Shown here piece by piece: positions 21,311-34,600 of a stretch of 64,000 bases of DNA. The notes below the pieces were generated by a model. That model was not told the DNA's origin and made no database searches. It worked only from the letters and a program-made list of their open reading frames with translations. The position numbers and the translations under genes are program-made. Numbering within the stretch: the stretch's first letter is position 1; each line of letters opens with the position of its first letter. The DNA comes from Paraescarpia echinospica. Its lineage: Eukaryota; Annelida; Polychaeta; Sabellida; Siboglinidae. The stretch lies in assembly GCA_020002185.1 (NCBI GenBank), contig CM034539.1, forward strand, positions 29,529,750-29,593,749, read 5' to 3'.

Positions 21311-24300
21311 TGTACTTGATATGCCATTGGATAAATTACAAGTTTAGTGGCATCTATCTGCCCTGGACGGAATACATGAATCAGCAACGACAACAAACTG
21401 TTCTGCCCATAACAACATTCTCCGAAGACACCTGAAATATTATAAATTATAAGTTATATATTATAATTTGTTATTTCACATTTCTCTAAAAGCTGACATT
21501 CATAAACAGAAAATTGTCAGATTTTATTTTTAAATTGTGGTTAATTAAAATTGTGGTCAAAACATTAGAATATGTATATAGTTGATAAATGAACTCAGTG
21601 GTCACGCCGTTTTTGGGCGATATTACCCGGTTTTTCGAGGCAGGACGCGGTTTTTAAAGTGTCACCATGTACCACGGACGTGGTTTTTCACGTTTCGCTG
21701 CATCCCTTCAAAGGAATTGTATGGTTCTTCAAAGTTATTTCTAATCCCACGTTAGGCAGATCGCGTACAAAGAAATATGACAGATATCCAAATTGTGTGT
21801 CGACAACCACATTTTCGTCTCACAACAAAATGGTGCCGCCACCTAGCGACCAAACTGTGAAAAATGGAACACTGAATAGTAGTTCCCACTAATGCGCGTC
21901 AGTACCACCTAACGGCTAATTTGGAAACTAGGTAGAACTAGGACTTTAGCATGGCGTCCGGTCAGCGTTTTTGACATCATGGCATCGCCAGCGGCTAAGA
22001 AGCCAGAGATCGAACATTTCATACTGACTGGCTGTGAGAATTTAGGCCACACATTAATTTAGTCCATTTAATAGTCCACATCTTTGGACCCAATTTTTGG
22101 GACCCCTTTTTTTTAGGCCCATGGGTGTCCCAGGACCCCGTTTTTTAAACTCTTAACACAGACACTGGAACTATTATACAATTTTATGATAAAATGGTGA
22201 CACATTGTACGTAGAAATAGTATTCGCTGACTGAACCTCACTTTTAGATGTGTGAAACAAGAGATAACAACTAGAACAAAATCAGGTCTGTGTAGACACA
22301 AAGAGCCAATTAACCCTGTAACTATAAATACCCTACCGCAAGTTCATAACCTGATAGAAGGACAACATATCACATAAATGCCCAATTAATGCTCTATAGT
22401 TACTGTCACATGATGCAGTTGTTCTGCTATGAGCAATGTTACTCACAATACTGACACCTTTCTTAACATTTGAAACCAAATGGACGAACCGCCAGTTAAC
22501 CTTAAAACCTACTGCATTCTTCTTTGGTTTTTTGTTGTATGTGAGCATGTGTACAATGTATCTGTGCATACAGTCATTCGGCTTATCATAACACTTACAA
22601 AAACTGCGTATATGTTTCCTTTTGTCGTCACCGTATCAGTCCAATTCCAGGCCAATAACTCTTTGAATAGCAGATCCGTAGCGTTATCCAGCAGAACCAA
22701 AGAATTAGAAGAACCACAACCAACTCTTGGTTAACCAAGCCAACCCTCAATCCTTCCCTCATTGATCATGTGTAAAATACGCGAGCCGCTGGTTTACCAA
22801 CTTCATATTTCGTAGGTGTTCAACAGGCCCACTACTTCTACGGACCGACAGATAGCACTACTTACTACATTGCCAAGCTGCAGATACAATAGATACCACA
22901 GTAACCACACCACATAAATACTCGTAGATAACGCACAGAATAACTGTTATCTTGTCTCACAGCTACCGCCCAATCACACCATACATAATTATTATGCAGG
23001 TTAATGTATTATGATGAACACACAGGCGAGGTCCTGGCTATAGTGGCCAGTCAGGGTTACAAACATCATAGAATGTTGGATGAATAGTTAATCTCGTCTC
23101 AGTGGGTGGGGGTCTTTCACAGGCAGTGAAGGTCAGGGGTCAAGCACATGTTAGGTTAGTTCTTTCCAAATAGAAATCACAATGGCATTGAGCTACTAAG
23201 TATGTTATTCTATTAGTTGCACTGTTGACACAAAATAATGAGACACGTGTGTGTGCTGTCATGCCACAGCACTGTGTCATTTGTCACCCAACACTACACG
23301 ACAGTCTGCAGATTATCCGTGACCATCAGCAGATTATCTTCTCACCTGATTGCGGAACGTGCTTTAATATACAACATTGTTTAATATTAGTTTATTTTTA
23401 TTACTTTAGTTTGAATGGTTCAAATATCATGTTTACATTGCACAGGGAATGGCAACATTTTATTGTTATCTATTTCATTTGAATAATTCGCCTCAAATAT
23501 CATGTTTACTTTGCACGTTGAATGGTAAATTTAATAATCATACATTCATAAACAGAGCGGTCAAATTAAAGTTGAAGCCATGGTTGTTCGATCAGATCTA
23601 CCAGCTTTGGTGATAATACCATGACTGCTTCATGAGTGGCTGAATGGATATGATAATTACAGCATTACCAGGATGCTTAGAGTTAAATACCAGTCTGGCG
23701 AACCATCCATTTGTATAGTAAAAATCGGGTGTACAACTTTGACTCATCTAGTTATATGTGTACAGTACTATGTACAGTTGGCAATGTATGCCTAGGGACA
23801 CTGAAAACCACAGGTTGTTTCTACCTAGTGGTAGACTTTACAAAACATTAATTCGGGTGTGGTCACATATAAGCAGTCCCCCAAAAAGTATCAAGTAATA
23901 CATGTGCGATGGTTGTTTGGTCATCAGTGTATTGAGAAAAAAACCTACAGTGGTGCCACCTATCAAGTGGAACATAAATTAATGCACCGACGCTATTGTG
24001 GATGTCAGGATGAGGCAGCATGGAGGCTAACGTCTTGACAACCGTGTCACCACAGCTGAATCCAGCAACTATTGGCTGCGGTTTTGGAAGACATTTTGGA
24101 TGGGTCAAAATCTCATCATATATTGGAAGTTGGTGAGGTGTAAGTGGTTTGAACAAATATGAAACACAAATGTTTTGGACTTTGTTTGTAGACTTATGGG
24201 ACCACCCGTAAACCTCAGGTTGCTTCTACCTAGATCTAGACTTAAGAGGAAGTAAAAAACACCCAACACTTAGTAACTATGCAACCTACTGCTGAATCAC

Positions 24301-27179
24301 CGAATCGGTGGTCTTGATCTACAAACCAACTAACATAGACAACTCCTCCAACGATGACCCTGCTTACTAGTAAACAAACAATGCATCACATCATTTAACG
24401 TGTGGATTTGGATCGTTTAATGCTGTTACAGGTGTGATGATACTGACCTGGACTGGCACGAGTAAACCCTGGCAGAATAATGACTTCGTCACAGACCTGG
24501 GAGTATTTTATGTTCCACTCAGTGGCCCCTGTCCCCATACCTACTGCCATTGATATAAATCACTGGAGTACTGCATCTATACTGGGCTAACTGGAGGCCG
24601 ACAAGCTGGCTGCTCCATTTGATAGACACATGTTCTAGGAACAATGCTGTCTTTTCAAATTCAACACAATAATACAAAACGATTTATGATAATTTAACGA
24701 TACCAGACCTATCTTGAATCAAACAGGAGTTTAGCAAAATAAATTGTTAGTGCTGCACCTGCAGTGATCATCCATTATAATTAGACCTCAAAGTTGGCAA
24801 CATTTAGAACAAGGCCATTAATTCTTTCTTTATAGATTTTTTTGGTGGTGCATTACAAGGAATGACCAATTTGGCAGTAAAATTATGTGGGAACAACAGC
24901 TAGTTACCGGCATATTGTAGCAAATCGCTGCCTCCAAATTCAAGGACTGTATTTCTACATTTTAGAGCCATCAATACAAAATTTATGCCGGCAACATATC
25001 TGCATACTAACCGGATTGACCATCATTCTGAGTTTATTTTTCTGCATTAAATACTTCTCATTTCATTTCTTTCCCCAATGTTGCATCATCAGAATAACTG
25101 TCACAAATTGGACACAAACTATAATACCATAGTTTAATATTTATTTTGTATTTATCCAGCCATCTGGCCAGAGATACAAAGCCCTGCCTGCAAGACTGAC
25201 CACATGTTGACCACTATGCTGGGGTAGATCCACTGTACTCGGGTCACCTGCACTATAAATAGATGAACTGTCCAGCTCCATAAATAGGTTACTTGTCCAG
25301 AAGATAAGCAGTCCAGATGCTGCTGTGAGTGAGCAGTAAACTTGTATGGTGCCCTGTGGCTGAATACTCCCTGCTCGCCTGATTTAGCCCATCAAGTCCA
25401 TTGATCAAATCTGTAATGTATGAGTAATTAAAGTAAAAAAGAACAGACTTTGATTGTATTGTCTTATTCGGCTGACAGGATGTTATCCTATTTAGATATG
25501 ACGATAACAAATTATGTTTGCATGTTGTATTGTGATGGATATTCCGGCCATTTATCCTTGCTGCTTAACCTTTTTTTACCTAGAACAAGAACATGCACTG
25601 GTGCTCTTGCTGCTGGAATAAACACCAATTGGTGCAGTTTTCCACATTACACATTGACATACCATATTGCCACAACTTGTTATCACTTTGTTGTGATGAT
25701 CACATGACATGACATTGGCCAACTTCCTGTAATGTACATCAAGCAAAGAAAGCATTATATCTTTGCGTAATTTCATTGAACTGTTTTTTATCATGTGACT
25801 TGTTTGCATTTTAAACTGATGCCAATGGATGGGGCAGTTTGATGAGAAAAAACTAAAAACTGAAAACAAACTCCAGTTTTGTTATTTATTTTAATTTGTT
25901 AATATTAAAGGCATTGCAAACAATATATGTTGTCATATCAGTAAATTACTAAACCACCAATATGCTATTTCTCTGACTTGTAGTGGATCAAATACGGAGT
26001 GGTAATTATCGATCAAGTTATGAACATCGATTAATTTATTCCCACTCAAGATTACTGGCAGAGTAGCCCAGAAATCAATATACGCCTGTCGGGATATCTT
26101 AATTGCAGACTGTTTATTTCTAAGGAAACAAGACTATTTACGAGAGGGTAACAGATAGAGAGATGCCACTAGACCCCAATATTATGTCCCATCCTGTTAG
26201 AATCAACCAAACTTCACATTTCAAAACTAGGATCACCTGCATCTGAAGTTAGTGCTGCTGATTTTTTTTAATATTCAATATTTCATAAAACTGCACTATT
26301 TTTCCAAATTGGCACTGATCATTCTCAAGGTTGCAAGTGTTGTTTTTAAGTGAAACTGGAGAATTTGAATAAAATTGCAGTTTTTTTAAGCTTGACATGA
26401 TGATTATTTTGAGATCTACCAATGAGATGGTAGAGAGGTAGAAAGCAGCCGTGAAGAGGGTTTGTTCAAAAATAATTTTTTTATCAGATGATTTTTTCTC
26501 AGCGGGTCCAAGAAAGTGCGACTTTCATAGAACAATTTAAATCACAATTTCTTGTTAAAATGCAATTATCGGATTAAGACAAACTTCCTGCAGGAAAACA
26601 TGATTAAAGTAATTGATATCGATATGCAATATTTAATTTGTATTATCATTATAAATAAATCTGGACATTTTCTGCAAAAATATACAATTTTTTGGTTCAC
26701 AACCAAATTACCCTTGACTTTTAATAGTGTCTCAAAAACTATATTTACTAGTCAATGGAGCATCTACAACATTTAATAAATAAAAAAACTCAAATGTGTC
26801 AACAGTCAAACTTTTGGTTGATCCTGAAACTTTTCGTTGTTTGGATTGAACTTTCCTCAACCACACTCCAGGTATTTTGTGTTCAAAATGTAAGGCTCTG
26901 AATGTGCATTTCCAATGGCCAATTGCCAAATGGCAATTGTTGCACAATTTTGATTGAACAAATAATCTGAACAAAAAATACACCTTTAGATGCTTTTGTT
27001 ATTGCACACATATTCTGGGTGGACTGGTGACCCATCCACATGCAATATTTCTCAGAGTTGGATTTTGTTGATACTTACAAAGTCCTAAGCACAGGTTGTA
27101 AACACAACATTCAGCATCCACTCACAAGATGTGGGGAATAACTCGTACAATGACAGGGTGAGGTCACAAGGACAGATCT
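21311..27179. other. Long region without a recognised gene
   Basis: Two related phrases near 23800 and 24210 (aggttgtttctacctag; aggttgcttctacctag) and the 23948-24010 segment that resembles 202-270 are the only structures found. A short GC-richer ORF opens MASPAAKKPEIEHFILTG at 21979 and stops after 22 codons. Nothing else looks coding. Confidence 0.45.
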
Positions 27180-28796
27180 GTGTGCACCAATTCCAACATA
27201 TTGCCCCAGAACCTAAATGCATTCTTCACTCGTTTTGACCCCTGCGCAGGACAGATATTTTCATCCTCAACTCGTGACGAGCATCTCCGTGAGGACGTCG
27301 TCACTGACGATGTGAGACGTGTATTCAAGTGGCTGAATACAAACAAAGGAGTGGGGCCAGGCAATATCTCATCAAGACTCCCGAGTTTGTGCGCCAGTGA
27401 TCTGAGAGATGCGTTTTACAAGATCTTTAACACGTCACTTTTATCAGGTCTGATTCCACCCCAGTAGAAGAATTCAAACCCACATGAACTAAATGATTAC
27501 AGACCCATTGCCTTAACATCCATGATAATGAAGTCCCTAGAAAAACTAGTTCTTAAAATTCTGTTATCAGAACTGATCCAAGACCTTGATCAGTGTCAGT
27601 TTGCTTACAAACTAAACAGAGGTGTTGGTGATGCCACCATCACCTTGCTGCAGTCAGTTGTAAGTCATCTGGAAAGGCCAGGTGCACATGTCAGAATACT
27701 GTTTATTGATTACAGTTCGGCATTTAATAACATCAGGCCAATGATTCTGCAAAAGAAGCCGTCATTTGAGTGTACATCCCCAAACAACATACAGGATCAG
27801 CAATTTTCTTTGTAACAGACAACAGTATGCAACCATGGCTGGCTGTAAATCTGATACTATCATCACAAACATTGGTACCCCCAAGGCTGTGTTCTATCAA
27901 CTTCTGACTGCGTATCCCACCATGAGAATGAATGTATGGTTAAATATGCCGATGACCTGGCAAACTGTGGACTGATAGAGAACGGGGGGATCAGTCTGAT
28001 TATAGAGCAGAAATAGAAAACCTTGTAAGCTGGGGTACAAGTAACAAACTGTCTATGGATGTAGCCAAGACAAAGGAAATGACTGTCGACTTCAAAAGAA
28101 ATAAGTCAAACCATGAACGTGTCATTATAAGTGGGCAAGAGGTGGAGGTAGTGACATCATACAGGTGTTTGTGCACAGTAGTAACATCAGACCTGTCTTG
28201 GGCTGAACATGTTATGTCTACCGTGAAGAAAGGTCACCAAAGGCTTTACTTCTTGAGGCAACTGAAAAAGTTTAAAGTAGACAACACCATCATGATGCTC
28301 TTTTACCGATCTATAGTAGAAAGTGCCTTAAGCTTTAGCATCCTAGTCTGGTTTTCAAGAGTCACAGGAGGAGCAATAGCTTAGAGAAACTAGTTTTAAC
28401 TGCTGGAAAGGTCATAGGAAAGGTACCACCATCACTGGAACAAATTTATCATGACTGACCTCTAAAAAAGTAAAAGTCATCCTGAAAGATAAGTGTTATC
28501 CTCTTAACTGCCTACTTCAGTCTCTACCATCAGGCAACAGATCGTGAACGATAATGATAAGTTATGCTAATTTATAATGCAGAGTAAACACCTGACATTT
28601 CATTGTCTGCGATGCTGTTATTTTTTCTGCATATAGTTTTGAACCTTGCCAACAATCCTTTGTGACACCAGAGATACTATATGTGATGTGTTTATGGATA
28701 TGATATGTTTTCTTTGCTTAATGTGTGCTCATTCATGTTTAGCTCTGATAGCAAAGAGAATTCGTTTGGGCAATAAAGATTATTGTTATTATTATC
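27180..28796 (+). mobile_element. Degraded L2-like LINE ORF2 with RT active site still visible
   Basis: Successive frames read DDVRRVFKWLNTNKGVGPGN, then LNDYRPIALTSMIMKSLEKL, then HVRILFIDYSSAFNNI (RT motif A), then KYADDLANCGLIENG at 27942-27986 (the YADD box), then NKLSMDVAKTKEMTVDF and VKKGHQRLYFLRQL. This order and wording fit L2-type non-LTR elements. Stops and frameshifts separate the pieces. The 3' end is an aataaagattattgttatta tail ending near 28796. Confidence 0.9.
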
Positions 28797-30239
28797 AAAA
28801 TAATTACACTAAAGGCTGTTGAAGGTATTACCTGCAATACCTTCTCAGTGCAGTAGAGTTCATTGTCTTTTCCAAACAGAGGCTTATAAAATGCATTAAT
28901 TGCAACTGAACTGCCTGACACCTGTCAGTTAAATTGCAATTAACACATTTCAAAGCCTCTATTTGTAAAAGACAATGGACACTACCAACTGGAGTTGGAA
29001 CTGCAAGTTGAAAAAACTCAATAATGAATAGACGATAATTACTGGTGATAACTACACTTACAAACAACATTTATTTACACAGACTTTAGAATGTTTAAAA
29101 CATTAGAAGATACAAAGCTGTAACTCATATGAGTTGTTTTATAGCACTCATTGCATATAGTGAATAGAGGTGGACCCTAGTTGTGTCCTAAACTGACTTA
29201 TACAGGATTATTGTTTCTTGTCTGTTTTTTAACTAAACATAATAAAATTGGCAAACAAGCATCAGTATCATCTATGCTGAATTAGTCATTTTGCAAACAG
29301 CAACATAAGGAATAACTTAGATTCCTCGATAGTCTACTGGCCAGGTACAATTTATGAGTACTGCACAATTACATATTTGTATATTTGTTATTCTAGGCAA
29401 CATTTACCTACATCAAAGATTCAAGACAAAATGGGAACACTGGAGTTCTTGCCAGGAAGACAAAACTGTTAACAGTTATATTCTAAGATCCAATTCATAT
29501 TCAGCAGTGCAGAATCTTTGAGAATGTAATTTACTACTTTTATAATCAGTGAAAAGTCACAGCATGCACCCCTACAAAGTCTGGTCAACATATGAGTGAA
29601 AACACACGCAGGCCATGGGTAGATGATATGAGCACATGCAGGCCATGGGTAGATGATATGAGCACATGCATGCATGCATGCAATACAAAATCTTTCCCAG
29701 ACATATTGCCATTCAAGTTTCATTTAGTAACATTTACTGAATCAAAGAACATGTATCTATATAAGACATGTATTTCATAATTTTTCGTAGGTAAGGTGAC
29801 CCTACATGCAAAAGTGCAGTATTAGTTTGTTATGACTGAGTGGACATGCTGCTTTTTAGAGTGTAATTTCATTTTCCAACGGCAAGTCCAAACTGGCCTG
29901 AAATTGTTAATATTTTGTATGCAATACACATCTTAGTATTCTTACAGGTGTGTTTAATCCATCTTGTACCCTAAACCAGGTTGTCCTAGTATGCTTGCAT
30001 GTATCTTTATTATAATAACTTGCCCACACAAGATAATTATAAAACAAGTCCACACAAGAATACACCTGTGCCCTTGACCAGCTTAATTGGACAAACAGTA
30101 CATACGTCCAATTAGCATAACTGGTCATAGTTTTGCAGTCTGTTAATGTCACAGTTATACAAATCACAAAACCACACTACATGCGGTAATCAGTCTTGGT
30201 TATCAGATCACTTAATATGCAAGTATACAATATCTAGCA
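28797..30239. other. No gene seen
   Basis: No coding similarity. An inverted pair, ttatcaaaataattac..cagtgcagtagagttcattg with its partner near 28960, may be an old element. The 30-bp duplication at 29608-29667 lies here. Confidence 0.4.
29608..29667. repeat. 30-bp tandem duplication
   Basis: gcaggccatgggtagatgat plus atgagcacat occurs twice in a row, followed by (gcat)n. Confidence 0.95.
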
Positions 30240-31572
30240 CTACTCAAGTTTGAAATGCTACTGCCACGCCACTCACTGTGACGCAGTCTCGTTTGCGCTT
30301 CTCGTTGAGTAGAAACTGCGAATATATCGATTTTTCTGACACACCAACAGCATACCTTAACTTCGCTGTGATTTCCTTCCTGGCCAAGAAACAAATGACA
30401 TTGGATCTGAAGCGAACGTCCCCAGTATGGAGAAGTACACTGGCACACGTGCGACCTCTTGTTGGCGGTGCGTCCCCGCGGCTTAGACAATACACAAGGG
30501 TTGACAGCAGAATCAGGTTCACTAAAGACGTTTGTTTACCCAATGAGGCCCGCTTTCGCCCGCACGTGTGAAAGCACTCAGCAGAACCACATATCAAATT
30601 TGGTATCTTTATAAAGGTTAGAATTCGATGCAACCATTTATATGTCGAGGCGACCAAAAAGCGAATTCAATAACGACGCGAACGAAGTCTGAAGACATAA
30701 TATCACCTTGACGATTTACAACATAGCGAAAATGGGTTTACCCGTCAACGCAATTCACAACTGCAACGCAATTGTTGCCACTGCTTACCTAATGATAGCA
30801 GGCGGGATAGTGCTAAACTGTAGCACTGTTTTCGTCGTGTGCTCCCCTCACGTAACCTTGAATGTCTTCTACCAAAATTATGTATTTATTTCAATTTGTT
30901 GATTTCTCTCAACACGTGCTTGGCTCGGTCCAATTGAATTCTCGTCCCTTAACGTCTAGCTCTGTGCTCTCGTACTTTGCGAGAGTACACGGAACTATTT
31001 ACTTTGGTTTCCCATTTCGCCATCAAATTAATCCGACAAGAAAATCACACTTTTGTAAATATTTGCATCATATTTCTCTATATTTCATATGTTTGTAGCT
31101 ATACGATGCAGAATATTTGAAATGTTATTCATCTGCAAAATATTAAATCTCATTGTATGGTGAACTATTTATTTTCGCGTATATCATCTTATAAAAGGTC
31201 GAAATACGGTTACATCAAAACAAACCCAGAACTGCGTACGAAGTCCGTCACAAGAGAAAGGGAATCAGTACTCGCAATTAAACGCTACGAAACCAGCGAA
31301 GAAACACAAACGAACCACTCCGATCGATGCAAAACACCCGAAGTATATATATTCGTTCAACATGTAAGCATGAATTGGTTTGTGTACCCAAGAACGCGAC
31401 AAATTGAATGTAATTCTGTGTTATTGTTGCTGCATCGAATGCGCTTATGACAGCATCAGCTGTCAAGCGAAGGGATTCCAGACAAAGCTGGTGCTAGCTT
31501 CTGCATGGGGAGTTCGACGGAAAGCATACATTCCGTGGGAAGAGTCAACCGACACAGTACCAAATAACAGCA
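30240..31572. promoter_or_regulatory. Upstream region of ULK, relatively CpG-rich; possible promoter area
   Basis: Compared with its AT-rich surroundings this stretch has visible CpG clusters near 30280-30680 (for example gtgcgtccccgcggc and gacgcgaacgaag) and again through 31200-31570. It should contain the ULK transcription start and 5'-UTR. I see no clear TATA box. On the minus strand a donor-like CACA/GTGAGT lies at 30276, which would suit a non-coding first exon of AKAP1, but nothing proves it. Overlapping ORFs here (up to 137 codons on the minus strand at 30657-30244) match no family I know. Confidence 0.35.
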
Positions 31573-31662
31573 ATGGATACGATTGGGGAATTCGAGTATA
31601 GCAAGAAGGATCTGATCGGTCATGGAGCATTTGCCGTGGTCTTCAAAGGGCGCTATAAAAAG
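31573..31662 (+). CDS. ULK1: ULK exon 1: start codon and glycine-rich loop
   Basis: The ATG (context acagcaATGG) opens [20 protein letters not shown], residues 1-30, with the nucleotide-binding glycine loop at 16-23. The donor GTGAGT follows AAAAAG in phase 0. The start is chosen because family members begin a few residues before the [14 protein letters not shown] phrase and no in-frame upstream extension is needed. Confidence 0.93.
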
Positions 31663-34600
31663 GTGAGTGGGTGAAAGGCTGACGACATCGAAGCCGTGGG
31701 CAGCGCGTCTCGGTGCAAAATGAGTAGACACTGACACACTGTCCACTCAAACATGCCATGGCAATACATTTCCTTAATCGTCTATTGAAACTTTATTGTT
31801 GTTTGACTTTCTTCATACCTTCAAATGAACAATATCGTTTGTAATAAAATAGTACACATTGATTGTTTGCACAGACTGTGACTCCGTTCATTCATTCATT
31901 AACATTAAATCTCCTAAATCTAAAGGCTAAAAAAATCAAGGTTATATATTTCCATGGTTTATCTTGTATTTTTTACAGGGTGGAGGTAGTGTTAATTTAT
32001 GCTGCTGTTTCTGTTTTATGTGGGGTTTTAATTTTCCATTGTTGTTACCTTGGGCTGTTCACACGGTTCAGAACTTCAGACAATTAATTATTTACTGTTT
32101 CTTCTTGAGTTTTGAGAATATTTGTGGGGTATGGTGACTTGCAATACACTGGATGGATCTTCCATTTAGGCATGTTATGCTTTTTTACTCTTAATTTTCC
32201 TTTTAGTTCATATCTATGACTTGGATCTTTCTGGACTTCAGGCAAAAATCAATGTTAATCATATTTAACAATCACCAACATTTTATAAGCCTAATAAGGT
32301 TATGGTTATATTCTGATTTCTTACTCATATTTGTTCTTCTTCTAAGTACATTGTTCGTTCAGACTGTGACTCCGGTTTCTTGTATGAAGATCGCTATGTG
32401 CCGCAGATCTTCCCGAAGGCCAAATATCTTCTTTTACTGGTGTTTCTGTAGGGCAGGTTGCCTACCGTTCTTGTGTGTTAGACAATCTTGCAGGAGGTGT
32501 TATACTGTCATTGGAGCCGTGCCATAAGGACACATGTCGGTTTCTCCAATGTGTAGTTTGGTGTGTGTATGGTGTGTGAGTCTCATGTTTTGAAAATTGC
32601 AAATTGACACTGCAACATGGCAAGACTGATGTTCTCAGTACATTATATTATAATTTTTGAGGTGATTGACTGATTGTGAATATTATTAATAAGTAGTACT
32701 GTATATATAGCAAACTGTGCAAGACATTCACCTGCAGGGTTATGTTCTACTCCTATGTTTACATATAATTAGCGGTCTACAATAAATCATGCATTGCTAA
32801 GTCATGAACTTGGTTGATTACAGTTCACTGCTTTGATATCTTTGGGTTTGCTACAGTGAATCATTACATAGAATCCTGGTTCTACAAGACAGTCTCAGAT
32901 AAAGCAACAAATGCCAACAATAGAGCATCTCCCATGAACCCTGATATATGTTGTCACAGCAATGTTGTGATCTAAATTGTAATAAAGTGTAACTTGTATT
33001 CTTATTATGAAAAATATTACAGGTACATGTGTCTCTAAATTCAAATGGCAAAGTATATTAGTATCAATGAAATAGCAAAAAATGTACTTCATTATTAGTA
33101 TTAATAAAGACATTGTTTAAAATAGCATTCATATGTTATCAAATTATGACCATTGCCACATTAAATTTGTGTTGCAGAATGTATTGAAAAAATTCATGAA
33201 TAAATGCAAGTTGAAATTCTTGTTCCATTATGTACAAAAAACACTAAAAACAGTTTGTTTAATAAAAACAGAGACAGTGACTCATTTGATAGATTGGTCA
33301 TAATATTCACATTAATCAAACTGTTTTGATACTACAGCTACACGTAGTGATTGATCAACCCTAGTGAGATGGTGTTCTTTTGTCTCAGACATGCTGTGCT
33401 CCTTACCTGTCACACCTCACGGTCATGTTTTTGCCATGTTTTACTATCTATCTGTTCCCAGCCTGCTTGTCCCATGTACATGCCATGATTCATACTTTTA
33501 TATACTGAACATTTAGTACTTACACACCCATAAGACTGATAACATGAATTCATCCTCTTCTTTGGTGGTCGTCTTGTTTTTAGTATGTCGTTTAGGTCAT
33601 GTATGTTCAGTTTCTTTTTGTTATCACAAGTCTTCGAGCACATGCTCGTTCATGTTGTATTAACTCCTGATAGTGATATGGGCAGTCATGACTTGTCCAT
33701 AGTGTTAACACATTAAGAAATGAATGTCAGTAGTTGTATTATTTAGACTGATATCCGTAGCACTGGTATTATCATCTGATAAAAGGTACAGTGTATGTTA
33801 TTAAAATGCGTGGTATCCAGTCACTAGGACTGTTCAAAGGCCTTCACATTTCACCCATTGACTAACCTGTTCATTTTAATACCATCTCAGCATATCTGGG
33901 AAGAATTCAGCCATGCTGCAATTAATTCACAAAGACTATTCATATACACCTATATTCACCATTGTCAGGTAGTCGTTTATACAGCTGAATGAACTGGAAC
34001 AATGTAGAGTGAACGAACTTGCTCAAGGTTCGAAAGAATCGAAACAACTGCAAGAGGATTTTAACCTGGAATCTCTTAATTGAGAGCATGTTACTCTGGA
34101 CACTGTGCTGCCACACTCCTCTGTTATACAAGGGCTCTTTGGTGTCAAACCACTGCTCTCGCATATTCAGCGTTGGTGGCGCCCATCTTGTCTCACATCC
34201 ATAATATAATGATCATTATATTGTCCGATACGTCATCTCTTCCCAGTCTTTCTGGAGATTGTGTCTCTTCATACTGTACTGTTTTATGTAGTCTGCTATA
34301 GTCAGACTCAGTTGTCTGAGTCTTTGGTTAAAAATCCATTCAGTAAATTGAAAATTAATCAGTTTATGATTATATAAATTTCAGAACATTTCAGAGTCGG
34401 CATCTAGATAATTTTATACACATACTTGTATCATTACATGTTCAGATTTGTGCATCGCCCAATTCAGTGACCTTCTGACTTGTTGTTGTCATTTTTCTTT
34501 TCAATTTGATTGCTTCTGTGAAAGTTAAGTTTGAACTGGCAGCTACAATTATTAATAAATCTGGCATATCATCAGTCAGTGTAAACATTTTATGTTTGAG

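Noticed and set aside
21979..22047. 22-codon ORF MASPAAKKPEIEHFILTG...
   Set aside because: Too short, with no donor before the stop and no recognised family.
30244..30657. 137-codon minus-strand ORF as a protein gene
   Set aside because: All three overlapping frames are partly open in a CpG-rich stretch, and no similarity is apparent; more likely promoter or 5'-UTR.
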